64,000 nucleotides of DNA from positions 180,847,825 through 180,911,824 of the forward strand of contig NC_073696.1 in NCBI RefSeq assembly GCF_029784165.1, read 5' to 3'. A program made the position numbers and the translations under genes. The DNA is from Wyeomyia smithii (lineage: Eukaryota; Arthropoda; Insecta; Diptera; Culicidae). Below, piece after piece: positions 49,350-59,308 of the stretch; position 1 is the stretch's first letter; each line of letters starts with the position of its first letter. The notes under the pieces were generated by a model, which was not told the DNA's origin, did no database searches, and saw nothing but the letters and a program-made list of their open reading frames with translations.

Positions 49350-49545
49350 TAGCATTCATAAATTACGTAACGCTCATAAATGGGAGGGGGTATCCTTGAG
49401 CGATTACGATTTGTTACATAGGGCGGCAATATCAGTGTTACGTAACGAAAAATCACTGGAAACGAGGTTTTTTATTAGGCAAATTCTTCTACTGAGTTAC
49501 GTAATTTTTATATAGGGGTGGCGTTACGTTACATATAACGTATGG
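49350..49545. repeat. Dispersed repeat with TTACGTAACG motifs
   Basis: AAATTACGTAACGCTCATAA with GGGAGGGGGT occurs on the left, GTTACGTAACGAAAAATCAC in the middle and GTTACGTAATTTTTATA on the right, partly inverted. This resembles short G-rich dispersed elements common in arthropod genomes. Edges are approximate. Confidence 0.5.
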
Positions 49546-50639
49546 ATGTCGCCTAAGCACAGAATAGATATGGAACTTCGAACAAAACTCTGCTGCAAAT
49601 CCTAGCCCACGCTTTCGCATTCATTTCTTGCTGTTTATCCTACATTGATTTTACAGTGCATAGCTCAAACACTGCACTCCAGTAGTTTAAACATGCATAA
49701 AAATCTATTTTTTTATGCTTCAATGACCGGACAAAAAGGTGATCTTGAATCTATCAAAATCAAGTTAAGACAGAACCGCATTCAAGAGATTTTTTAAGCA
49801 GAAATTCAGCAACAATTCACAATCAACATCAATTGAAAAAATCAATCATACTAAAAATCCTTCAACCATTCAAACATTGCTTAGCTTGGATCGTACACCG
49901 CGCGACTATTGTAACCATTTTAACCAGTTAGTAGAATTACTTCAATATTTTGGATATAGTTGGAAACCGTGTTTCTCAACTAACGACAATATTTTTTTCT
50001 CGTACCGTTTATTATACCTAATATAATAAAGTAATGCATATCAGACGCGCTATACACAGTACTGCTTGCGACATTAGGTACAATGTAAAAAAAAACAATT
50101 GTCGTTCGGTTTTCAACTCGAGCCACAATGAAATTTAAATTAAAAAAAATTAAAAAAATATGTACAAAAAACCTTGCACGTTTGCGGGTGGTACTGTACG
50201 ATTATCATGAAAAGGCACTCTCGCTGTACCAGAACAAAGAATTCTCTCAACGAAAGAGCGGCGAGAGGTCGCACAGTTTTTTTTTTGCTTTTTGGTTTTG
50301 TATGAGGACAAGAGAGACCGAAATCATTCTTCACCGCGAGCAGGTGTGAATGGTATAAGTGTTATAACATTTTGAGTGTAGAATGCCACCGCTAGATGTC
50401 GATACTTAAAATAAATAGTTGATGGCTGAATAGATGTGGCCTTAGCCAAGACACAGAAGAATCAAAGAAATTTATGTGCTCATTTTTGCTAATACATTTC
50501 TCTAACGATAAATCGACCGTTATTTCTCTATTTTTCTTTAAACACTAACTTGATGCAATCCTAACTCCTAACTCATAACTTGATGGAATGGTATTTCATG
50601 ACAATGAAAAATAAAGTTTAGAAAAAAATAAAGACCATG
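49546..50639. other. Non-coding stretch
   Basis: Frames at 50128-50349 and 50140-50334 overlap on opposite strands and show no domain. Nothing supported. Confidence 0.4.
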
Positions 50640-50940
50640 AGGTTATTTCTTCAACGGTTTCTGGGAGCAAGAATAATTTTCATAATGGTTCGACATCCCT
50701 CTCTCTTCTGGAAAAGAGGGCTCCCATACAAATGAAATACAAATTTCGTCACAACTCAAGAACTAATCAATTGAATGGAACCAAATTTGGCATGTGAAAA
50801 TTTTTCGAAGCAAAAAATATTTTTACCCTCACTTTTCTGGAAAGAAGGCTTCTTATACGAATCAAACACAAATTTCAATGGTGGTTTGATATTCCTCCGT
50901 ACTCTAGAAGGGGGATGAGGGAAATTCTCCCAGGCAAATC
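50640..50940. repeat. Dispersed repeat, two diverged units
   Basis: GGGCTCCCATACAAATGAAA at about 50727 and GGCTTCTTATACGAATCAAA at about 50845 start two related units. Both contain AATACAAATTTC-like blocks, and the first has ACCAAATTTGGCATGTG. I recall this as a widespread mosquito repeat; not checked. Confidence 0.5.
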
Positions 50941-50944
50941 AACA

Positions 50945-51240
50945 GATATTTATACCAGTGTTTCCGGAAAACAGCCTCAAATGTTCGAGAGAGGAGCCGA
51001 AAATCGACGCCAGACGCCATTTTTTATGAAAGCTTCCGGTTATTGGAAAACAGCCGGACATTTTCGAATACCACCCAATATGTGTGTTTTCGGAACCAGA
51101 ATGACGCTCAGAGGCCGGAAATTGTCTCCAAATACCATTTTTAAAGACAATATGGCGACTTCCGGTTTCTAAAAAACAGGCGAAAGTAACCGAATTCCAC
51201 CCAATATGGGCAATTCCGGAATGATGCATAGAAGCTAAAT
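50945..51240 (-). repeat. Inverted copies of the ~120-bp tandem repeat
   Basis: Read on the minus strand it matches the 35700-36350 array: GAAACCGGAAGTCGCCATAT, GGTATTCGAAAATGTCCGGC and ATCATTCYGG. About two and a half units, diverged. Confidence 0.7.
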
Positions 51241-51937
51241 ATCGCCCATGAAATTTTCGCGTGAGCAAATGTAGAAGCGACCAACTAGGCGAGTACTTAC
51301 TCTGCGGTCGTTTGAAGCACTTCTATTTTAGCTAGAGGCATCAAAATTTACAGGGATGCTTAAAAAGCTATAATCTTTCTTTTTTCCAATTGGCGCTTTA
51401 GGGAAACTAGCGCTCACCAAATCTGGTTAAAAAGAAAAGAAACGTTTCTTGTATTTTTTGTTGGTGATGGTCGATAGAACCAGACAGAGAAGAAATGTTT
51501 CCCTAAAAAGATTATAACTTTTTAACCATTTCTGTGTATTTTGGTGCCCTTAGTTTGGTTAGGAGTGCGTCTAAAGGTCGCCGAGTAATTGCTTGCCGGG
51601 TTCGACGCTCTACGTTAGCTTACAGAAAAACTTTTTTGAGGCTCTGAAAAAGTTATCTTCGCTAGGGGCACCAAAATTAACAGGAATGGCTGAAAAGCAT
51701 CAATCTTTTATTTTTTTCCAGTTTGAACTAGGGTGGTTTACCGGTAAAACAAAAACCGGTAAAACCGATATTTTTTTCAGTACCGAAATACCGGTATTTG
51801 AGAGGCGAAAAAACCGGTATTTTCGGTATTTTTCTTTAAATTGAAAAAAAAAACTTGTCACAATATTCATAAATCATTGTTAGGCTAATGAATGCTACTC
51901 ACTTAGGTAGGCGTTACAAATCACATGATGATGTATA

Positions 51938-52349
51938 CAGGGTGTAAGGTAGCTCACTTTCAATCAAATCCTTTAAGGGGTGATTGAGGACCCTATTTGA
52001 TGAAAAAAATCCTTCTGCGCATATGGTCAAAATTTAACTACTGAAGAGTTATTCTCTTTTTCTAGTTTTTGGTTATGTGCATCTCAACGAGGTCTATCAC
52101 AAGAAGTATGATAGCTAGCTCAGTTATGTTGGTTCCTTTGGAGAGCTGAAAAAAATTTCGTAATCAATAGTGTCTCAAAAATTCACAATTTTCTGCTCGT
52201 TAAAGGCAAACATAACCGAAAACTGAAAATAGTGAATAACTCTGCAGTAGTTGAATTTTGGCCATATGTGTAGAAGGATTTTTTTTTCTTTTCAAATATG
52301 GTCCTCTATCGCCCCTTAAAGGATTTTATGTGAGCTCCCTAACATCCTG
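51938..52349. mobile_element. Palindromic TA-flanked MITE nested in the hAT element (412 bp)
   Basis: The left end CAGGGTGTAAGGTAGCTCAC and the inverted right end CAGGATGTTAGGGAGCTCAC match at all but three of 20 positions. TA flanks both ends (51936-51937 and 52350-52351). Complementarity runs through most of the element: GGCCATATGTG/GCGCATATGGTC and AGTTTTCGGTTATGT/AGTTTTTGGTTATGT pair inside. It is a single long hairpin with a short loop. Confidence 0.85.
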
Positions 52350-52639
52350 TATAATAAATACATTTATACAGAAGCAACATTAAATATTAATTAACCCTTG
52401 CCTATGTATCAATTTTTGTTATTTTCTAACAATCTGCTCGGATTCAGACGATGTGTTTGTGTGTATCGATAATATGTCAAAAAACTTCATATCAATAAAG
52501 CAACACATTCATTGTTTAAGTATAACAGCTAATTTCTTTACACATTCATACTCACAGAGGCAACGCGTGGGTTTTAAACCTACCAGTTTAACTACAAATT
52601 ATGAAAATCATAGTTTGAGGCAGTAATCACAATCATGTC

Positions 52640-52730
52640 AGCGAAAATACGCAAGTCATTATTTATTTTGTGCTATTTAAAAATAATAAATAAATATAAA
52701 TAAATAAATAAAATTTGGATTAGGAATTTA
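52640..52730. repeat. AT-rich simple repeat (AAAT)n
   Basis: AATAAATAAATATAAATAAA and similar near 52680-52712. It lies inside the hAT element. Confidence 0.7.
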
Positions 52731-53605
52731 TTTTTGTTGATACAAAGTGTTCACAGGATGAAATAATCAACCAATGAAGAATTTCATCCTAAAAATTACT
52801 GCTCCTTGAAAAAGTGAAATTTAAACAGCTGTAGCCTGTAGCATGGTCAAAGCTTCGTCGCCCGTATCGCAGCGGGCTTTTATTAGCATCTAGCTGAATG
52901 TATCCGGCCTTACTCGTGTAAAAGTTTCTGCTTTTTCTATCATTTTCTTTATTTTTATATATTTTTTACCAACCTCTCATTTCAAATATTTATTTCTATT
53001 TCAGTTACAAACTTGTTCATATGCCACATTTTTCGTTTCTCCATCAGGAGCTAAAGTTAATAAAATAATTATAATAATAAATAATTTGGACGAACTGTTT
53101 AAAGAGCATCGAGCAGAATAAAGAAGTATTTACCTTCGATTCATTCGGATTCGTGAAAAGTAAATTCTGGTCTGATCGTGATTTCTTTTTTTTACTTCAT
53201 TCATATACTCTTCTCAACAGTTTCAAATATTGATTTTCTACGAATTTTAAAGTTATTCACTAATTTGAAACTAAGCTTTGCGATGCGAAAGAAAGTTTAA
53301 ATAAAAATCTGCATGTTTTTTTGTTATTACATGACTTTTGAAATTATGTTCTTCGTAATCATATCACTAGATTCATTCATTGGAGTTTTTCAAACACTGT
53401 TATCCAGTGTTGTATCTGGATCGTATGCCACAAGAGATCAAAACAATGGTCGCAGAGGTCCTAATCTTACAAAAAAATCTGGATCGTAATGGAGCATAGA
53501 TACTCATAAATGCAAAAACATAATCACGCAGCGACACGTCCATCTTAGATGCAACCTGAGACGCTAAGCAAAAAATAAATTTCAAAATTAAATTTATGTA
53601 GGTAA

Positions 53606-53694
53606 CGTCTTCGGCAGTGGCTTACTTCGGCAGGTTTTTGCATAAGACTGCAGCAGAAAACCGGCCGAAGAAAACCACTTCCGGAGACGTTCGA
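53606..53694. repeat. Short foldback repeat nested in the hAT element (89 bp)
   Basis: The arms AACGTCTTCGGCAGTGGCTT and, inverted, AACGTCTCCGGAAGTGGTTT pair, then CTTCGGCAGG/CTTCGGCCGG. The loop contains TTTTTGCATAAGAC. A related half copy sits at about 8352-8402. Confidence 0.75.
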
Positions 53695-54123
53695 CACCCT
53701 TTAATTATTTTTCAGTTTTATTTTTAAATAGTACAGAGTTTTTTTTCGAAGACAATCATCATTACTTCCCGAAACTATGATTTTAAGAATTTTGCAGTTG
53801 AAAAAATAGGTTTAAAGACCATGAGTCACCCCTGGTTTGTATTAATCTGAAAAAAATAAAAATACCGGTTTTTTACCGATTTTACCGGTTTTTATTTTTA
53901 TGAATACCGAAATACCGGTTTTTCGAAAAGTCGGTAATACCGACCACCCTAGTTTGAACCCTAGAGCAAAACTTGTGTTACCAGTTACATTTTTTTAGCC
54001 TATTAGTCAAACTGATAATAATCAACTAGAAGTGTGTTTCACGGATGCAATATCATCGATTTGACCAAGAACCAATGTGAACAAAACTTCACGGCTTTTT
54101 CCGATAGCACCTTGACTCCGAAA

Positions 54124-54275
54124 ACGGATTCGATTTTGGCACGTTTCGTTTTTGGCACGGTTCAATTTTGGCAACATAAAAATTTTGGACGTGTTGCCAC
54201 CAGCAATTTTCGCTTCAATCCGGTAGGTATAATAAAAAATTTAAATTTGGACGTGTTGCCAAAATCGAACATGGC
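54124..54275. repeat. Small inverted repeat around GATTTTGGCA
   Basis: ATTCGATTTTGGCACGTTTC on the left and GTTGCCAAAATCGAACATGG on the right are inverted, with AATTTTGGACGTGTTGCCA occurring twice inside. It is probably a short MITE; the edges are uncertain. Confidence 0.5.
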
Positions 54276-54394
54276 CTGTATATACCAACCTAAATGTCAT
54301 CACGCACCGTCGTCTATTTACTTTACCATTCGGTTCTCGTAACCTATTTTACAGCATCTGATTTTGTTTGTTATGGCTCATTGGTGATCGCTCT

Positions 54395-54430
54395 GGTTCA
54401 CTTACCTGTAACGAAAATAAATAAAAAACA
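54395..54430 (-). promoter_or_regulatory. Candidate recursive-splicing ratchet point
   Basis: On the minus strand a pyrimidine-rich tract, TTTATTTATTTTCGTTACAG, is followed at once by GTAAGT, the junction falling between 54406 and 54405. A strong acceptor fused to a strong donor with no exon between is the form of ratchet points in long Drosophila introns. It lies about 1.8 kb downstream of the candidate minus-strand first exon at 56211-56340. The motif is seen; its function is inferred. Confidence 0.45.
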
Positions 54431-54448
54431 GTATTAGTTTTAGACGTA

Positions 54449-55398
54449 GGGGAACTGGGAGTAAAATGAACAGGGGTGGTAAAATGGACACCCGTTTAAA
54501 TGTCGACTATTAAGTTGAAAAATAGTACTAACTTCTTTGGCACCTTATCTTAGAGGCACTAGAAGTTATTTGAGACTAAGTATGCGACATGATACAGTCA
54601 AACAGTCAAAACAATAAACAAAAACAAAAAACACGTGTAGATTCGTGGTGGTGATGTTATTTTTTGCTTACAAAAAATAAGGTGTTTTCTAGTGTAAAAC
54701 AGTATTTTATAACGATTTTTCTGCAAATATCTGTACTCAGACTACTAACCAGCAGAAATCATCAAAGGTTAGTAATTGTTTGAATGATTTCCTCGATATA
54801 TTTAGGTATTTTCAATAATATGTATGTGCGGGTAAAATGGACAGCCCATGGTGATGGTGCAAAAATTGTGTTAGTTTCCATTGAAAAATCTAGATGCTTC
54901 GTGTTTATATCAGAAAAACCCAAAGGTAAACTCGGACCGATGAACAGATGATCGCGGCTAAACGTACCTTTGAATGCGGAATGTCCGTAAAAAAAGCTTC
55001 CGCCATTTCTCAGTTTCTTGCGGATAAGGTCATATATCGTTATTAATTCTACGACAAACGGTGAAAACTGAACTGTTGGTTAATGCGTAAGTGTGTCACG
55101 TGCTATGGAACAACATTTTACTATCTGTAAAGGGGTAATTAATATTCACGCCCGAGGTGTTCATTTTACCACCTGCCTGGGTTCATTTTACCCACACGTG
55201 TCCATTTTACCCCCAAAAAACTGCTTTCGAAAATGCTCGTGAAAACTACGTAAATACTATGTTTGAGTACTTCTTCTTATTTTTTGTATTAATCATTAGT
55301 GGCTCAGTTAATGTGCGCTATCGACTCATAGTTGTAGTGTAAAACTGTGGAGGAAATTGGGAAATGACTTAGGGTGTCCATTTTATCACCCCTTCCCC
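54449..55398 (+). mobile_element. Pogo-type element, deleted (950 bp)
   Basis: The inverted ends GGGGAACTGGGAGTAAAATG and GGGGAAGGGGTGATAAAATG are flanked by TA on both sides (54447-54448, 55399-55400). Copies of GGTAAAATGGACA lie inside each end (54478, 54830, inverted near 55160-55210). A helix-turn-helix remnant at 54948-55035 points to a pogo-like transposase. Confidence 0.75.
54948..55035 (+). pseudogene. Pogo-like transposase helix-turn-helix remnant
   Basis: The plus frame from ATG at 54948 reads MIAAKRTFECGMSVKKASAI then SQFLADKV. The GMSVKKAS and DKV spacing resembles the N-terminal DNA-binding motif of pogo-type transposases (GMSVRKAA, then a recognition helix, then DKV). A stop follows shortly. 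No catalytic domain remains. Confidence 0.5.
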
Positions 55399-55400
55399 TA

Positions 55401-56210
55401 TGTCGATTGAGAATAATACTATGATATTACATATAACTATGTTTTCTATTCCAAGAAAATGTTTGAAAAGTTAAATTATATACCATGAAATGGTTGTGAA
55501 GTTTATAATGTTTTGAAGTAAATTGAATTTGTTTTCATACTTCTTATGATATTTTAATAAACAATCATAATTCGAACAACTAGTTTGAACAGCGTGGGAA
55601 TGGAACTGCGACATTGTTATGACCCAATCCTTCCAACCGATTAGCTGCAAAACACGCCAACTTCAGTATGCAGTTTCAGTGAGGTGCGATAGTCAAACTA
55701 CGCACCTTGAATTGGTACCGCTTGAAGACGCAAATACCGGCGGCCAAAACCGACGACGGTGCCGAAAGTGGAATTGCTCAAGTACTACATAAACATACAG
55801 CTCAAGTATTAATTTATAGACTCGCGCAAAGTCGTTTGTCCTCCAGATCGGATACGGCCTTCTCCAGAACACGATAAAAACGGGGTAGCTCAAAAGACCG
55901 AACCTGGCTGAAGAGCACTTCCCGTGCAAACCACTTGTGCTTCTTTTATACCTCTGTTTCTTCTGCGAACCACCGGAGCAAGGAGTTTCCACTTTTCTTC
56001 TCCTATGTGTATATTTATTTATACACTTTTTAGCTACACTTTTCCTCCTGTTCATAAAAGCCTTCTGCCTGTGAATACCGTTTCGCTCCCTTGCGTCAGG
56101 TTCTCTGCAATTGCTCTGTGTCGGCTGTTTGTTTTAGCTACCCCACTTTTTCTCGGGAACAATCGAAAAAATAAATAAACAAATGAACTTTTCCAAATTG
56201 AATTACTCAC
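55401..56210. other. Non-coding stretch
   Basis: The minus frame 55693-56055 (120 codons) and the plus frame 55924-56178 overlap and show no domain. If 56211-56340 is a first exon this is its intron. Confidence 0.4.
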
Positions 56211-56340
56211 CCGGCTCGTTCCGGCTGTGATGCTCTGCGATCACGCCGAAAGTCGCTTCCCTGCTCGCTCGCCATACGGCTGGGCGGCCGGTTTTGCGCG
56301 CGCGAGAGAGAAAAAAAAAACAAGATTGACATCTTGCATC
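56211..56340 (-). CDS. Candidate first exon and promoter of a minus-strand gene
   Basis: On the minus strand a CG-rich segment, TTTTTTTCTCTCTCGCGCGC, is GAGA-type promoter-like. It is followed by an ATG at 56275-56273 and MASEQGSDFRRDRRASQPER then A, ending at the strong donor CCGG|GTGAGT (exon edge 56211). The frame would stop three bases into the intron, so splicing is needed. The exon ends with two bases of a Gly codon. The next exon is not identified. It could be the start of the gene ending at 14608, about 39 kb away, since no other minus-strand gene is visible between. That link, and whether the ATG is used, are inference. Confidence 0.45.
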
Positions 56341-56448
56341 GGTGTGGTCGCTAGCGCGCTCCGAAAGCCGAGTGGAGATGTTTGGAAAACTTGTCGAACA
56401 ATTTGTTGTTTTATATTGCTACAGTATCGAATAATGACAAGCATTTAG

Positions 56449-59212
56449 AAGCTGTTTTCTTAACCGGCAAGGATATTCTGTCCATACTGGATTGTCACGT
56501 TGTTTTAGTAATGACAGCTGCCGTATTGCGTACGGACAGGGAAAGTGTTTTCTGCTGTATATTTTTGAGTTGATTGGGGTTTTTTCTCTTTGAAGAAATC
56601 AAAATAATTTGTCTCAACAATTTTTTCTTGCAAAAGAATACTCGCTAGAAAATGACAATTTTCAATTATCGAAACGAGATTATCAGATGAAACATCAAAT
56701 ATGTTTAAAAATCATTGTTTTTCATTCATTCAAATTTGCTTCATTCGAACCCGAGTTGATCAGTATGTTCAATGATATGCATTCTATTTCTATTATTCTA
56801 TTATGAACCTAGTGGAATGAGCTAACTTAAACACTCCGAGTAAAAACCATAATTTTCTTTACTACCCCCAACCATGTAACTATACTGTAAAATTAAACAC
56901 GTGGTCTATACTTTTCTTTCTCCGAAGCGGCTAATGTGTGTGACACGTAATCAATGCCACACGCAGTGGATTGCGCATTCCATTCCATTTGAAGTCTCGT
57001 TCGTTTGTTTACTGCTCAGGCGGATAGAGTTGAGTTCGGTCAATCTCTTACCTGACAGCAACTCACTAGCGAGCAAATGATACAGTTCGACTGAGTGTGG
57101 TAATGTGATACTTTGCCGGTACGTCCTTTTCAACATGTAGGTATCGTAATTTACGGTTAATAACGCGTGCGGTTACATCTAACAAGGCAACCATTGGATC
57201 TGGAACATTGCGAGGTTTCTTTGTTTTTGAGCGCTGATCACAATTTTCGGATGGCACTGGGATAGAGAGTAATATTCAGCCGGTGTACAATGACGTGTTC
57301 GCCAAAGCTGTCATTATGGTTATGTTTATATTTGTCATTTTATTTTTTTGTTATCTTCTCATTACAATCGGTAGCACAATTCTGGGGCGTACGTGTTCCA
57401 TTCGACCCGCATAATTATGATCAGCCATAATACTGTTATTAAGATTTACATCTTTGACAGATACTTATTTCGGCTTGCGGAGTGGAAGTGTGCACTATGT
57501 TGTTTGAATAGTGCTTGAAGCACAATAGACAATCGATCATTCCATATGTGCTATGCCAGCGTCCGTCACTCAGCCGACTCAGCAAGCTAGCTGTGACGTT
57601 GTCGGGTAACTGCATGAATATGAGTAGCATTGAACGGTTCGGTGCGTTTTACCATGTACCTGATGACATGTTGATTAATGGTGATGAACCTTAATGAGCG
57701 CTACGTTGTACGAAACATAATGTGTTTGTTGTGTTGAACTTCCTAGGAAATAGTAGGTATAGAATAGAATCAAACCGATTTGGTAAATACATAGCACAAC
57801 TTGTAAAATGTACGTGTCTACTTCTAAATTTGAACAGCGTTCTTTATCTATGAAGTTGATTGTCGATGGGAGGTTTAAAAAATTCTAGTCCATGTTTGTC
57901 AGAGTTAAACTGAATAAAATCGTTTCGCCGGGATGAATGTCAGGCACTTTGACTTCCCAGTCTGTGCGCGATTATTTGCATACCTTGCAGGGAACGTCAT
58001 AGTTATTTCGAGGCGTCATCCAGATTCAAACTCATCACTGGCCCTCTTTTAAAGTACATAATTAGGTGACCCACAAGATCACCTGATAAGATAGTTTTTG
58101 TTTTTTGAGCCTCAGAGTACTTTTCTAAGATTTGGTAATTATTACTACCATTTTGATTATGTGCTGAAAATCGAATATTATTTTGCAGACAAACTCATCA
58201 TTGATATCATTTGGCATCACATTCGAGCAAAATGTGTAATGAATATTCCGATGATGGTGTGAAGAGCTAACATGCCTACTTTTTACCTTACGTGACCACT
58301 GTGCATTGGTATAAGAAGTAGCTTTTACCAATGGAGACGCATGGTAATTTTGGTGGACATTGAAGATTAAAATATTCTGTCTCCAAAATAAAAAATATAG
58401 CTATATAAAACTTGATATTTTATGTAAAATTTTCTTAAAGCGATAAAGTCTCAAAAGGTACCCGGGTACCCTGCCGAGTACATAACGGTTAAAGTCGACA
58501 CCCCTTCTTTTGTGCTGTATGACGAGCTTGAGTTGTTTCCCACTTTCTCAGAGTTTTGTTTAAAGTTGTATAAATCAAATATCAGATGTCAGATCGGAGT
58601 ACTAGTAATAGAGACGATGATCTGCAAAGATGTTTCTAGTTCCTCGTTTCCCAAAACTTTAAGAAAATATTCGAAGACGCGATGATTCTGTCTCATAGCT
58701 GAAGCGAGATTTTTATGTTTTGACTGGTCCTGGCCTGAGGAACAAATTGTTATTGTATCTTAGAGTATCGCTCATGATATTACATTAAACAGATTTCAAA
58801 TAAATCTAACGTCAAGATAACCCTATTTCAGTATTGTAGGGGAATAGGGGGTTTAATTAAAAAAAAATATCTGCTTTTTCTTATTCTAATCGATCCTGGT
58901 ATTTAAAACCAATGCCTAAAATTGGAAACTCGGAAACTTTGCACAACCCTATGTGATAAAAAGCGTTCTCCGTTACGACTTCAAAAATACTCTAGAAAGA
59001 ACTAATGTACAGACCCTTCACATATATGAGCGCTGTAGAAATTAAAAATGCTATCCAGGTAGCAGCGATGGTTATGATGCAAAAAATGTGCAATTTATCA
59101 CCTATTGCGCCTTCATTGTCACAGTGCAACAATGAATGTCGCTAATAAATAGAAGATAATGCGACAACAATATATGTGAAAATGCATTAAAAACCGTTCA
59201 CTATAATTGCAG
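56449..59212. other. Transposon-poor non-coding stretch
   Basis: No recognised domain. The minus frame 57066-57257 has a mixed codon pattern (PDPMVALLDVTARVINRKLR) but no clear borders. A perfect 14-bp palindrome GGTACCCGGGTACC lies at 58457-58470. Confidence 0.4.
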
Positions 59213-59308
59213 CGAATGTTTGACACGATCACCGCGGCCATCAAGACCCTGCCTGAGCTAAGGGATCTTTCGGAAGAGGAAAAGGTGCCCGGCGGTGATG
59301 GTGACTGA
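59213..59308 (+). CDS. Probable terminal coding exon, protein unidentified
   Basis: An acceptor CTATAATTGCAG is followed by an open frame RMFDTITAAIKTLPELRDLS then EEEKVPGGDGD and a TGA at 59306-59308. AATAAA follows at once (59314-59319), a plausible polyadenylation signal. The codon mix is strongly coding-like against the AT-rich surroundings. The frame also contains an ATG at 59216, so a tiny single-exon gene is possible but less likely. The acidic Gly/Asp tail and preceding amphipathic helix do not let me name a family. Upstream exons were not found in the window. Confidence 0.55.
   Translation, partial: RMFDTITAAIKTLPELRDLSEEEKVPGGDGD

Larger units (their letters stand above)
51729..53951. 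mobile_element. hAT-like element with perfect 8-bp target duplication (2,223 bp)
   Basis: The left end TAGGGTGGTTTACCGGTA and the inverted right end TAGGGTGGTCGGTATTACCG are flanked by the identical octamer GTTTGAAC (51721-51728 and 53952-53959). Both subterminal regions are packed with ACCGGTATTTCGGTA-type motifs. The internal ~1.9 kb has no transposase-like frame, so it is non-autonomous, or its gene has decayed. It hosts two later insertions, at 51938-52349 and 53606-53694. Confidence 0.88.
51320..53990 (+). repeat. Two direct ~340-bp repeat copies, the second split by a hAT element
   Basis: The first copy at about 51327 (GCTAGAGGCATCAAAATTTA, then CTTTTTTCCAATTGGCGCTT) and the second at about 51660 (GCTAGGGGCACCAAAATTAA, then TTTTTTTCCAGTTTGAAC) are related. 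In the second the hAT element enters right after the target GTTTGAAC, and the copy continues at 53952. Confidence 0.6.
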
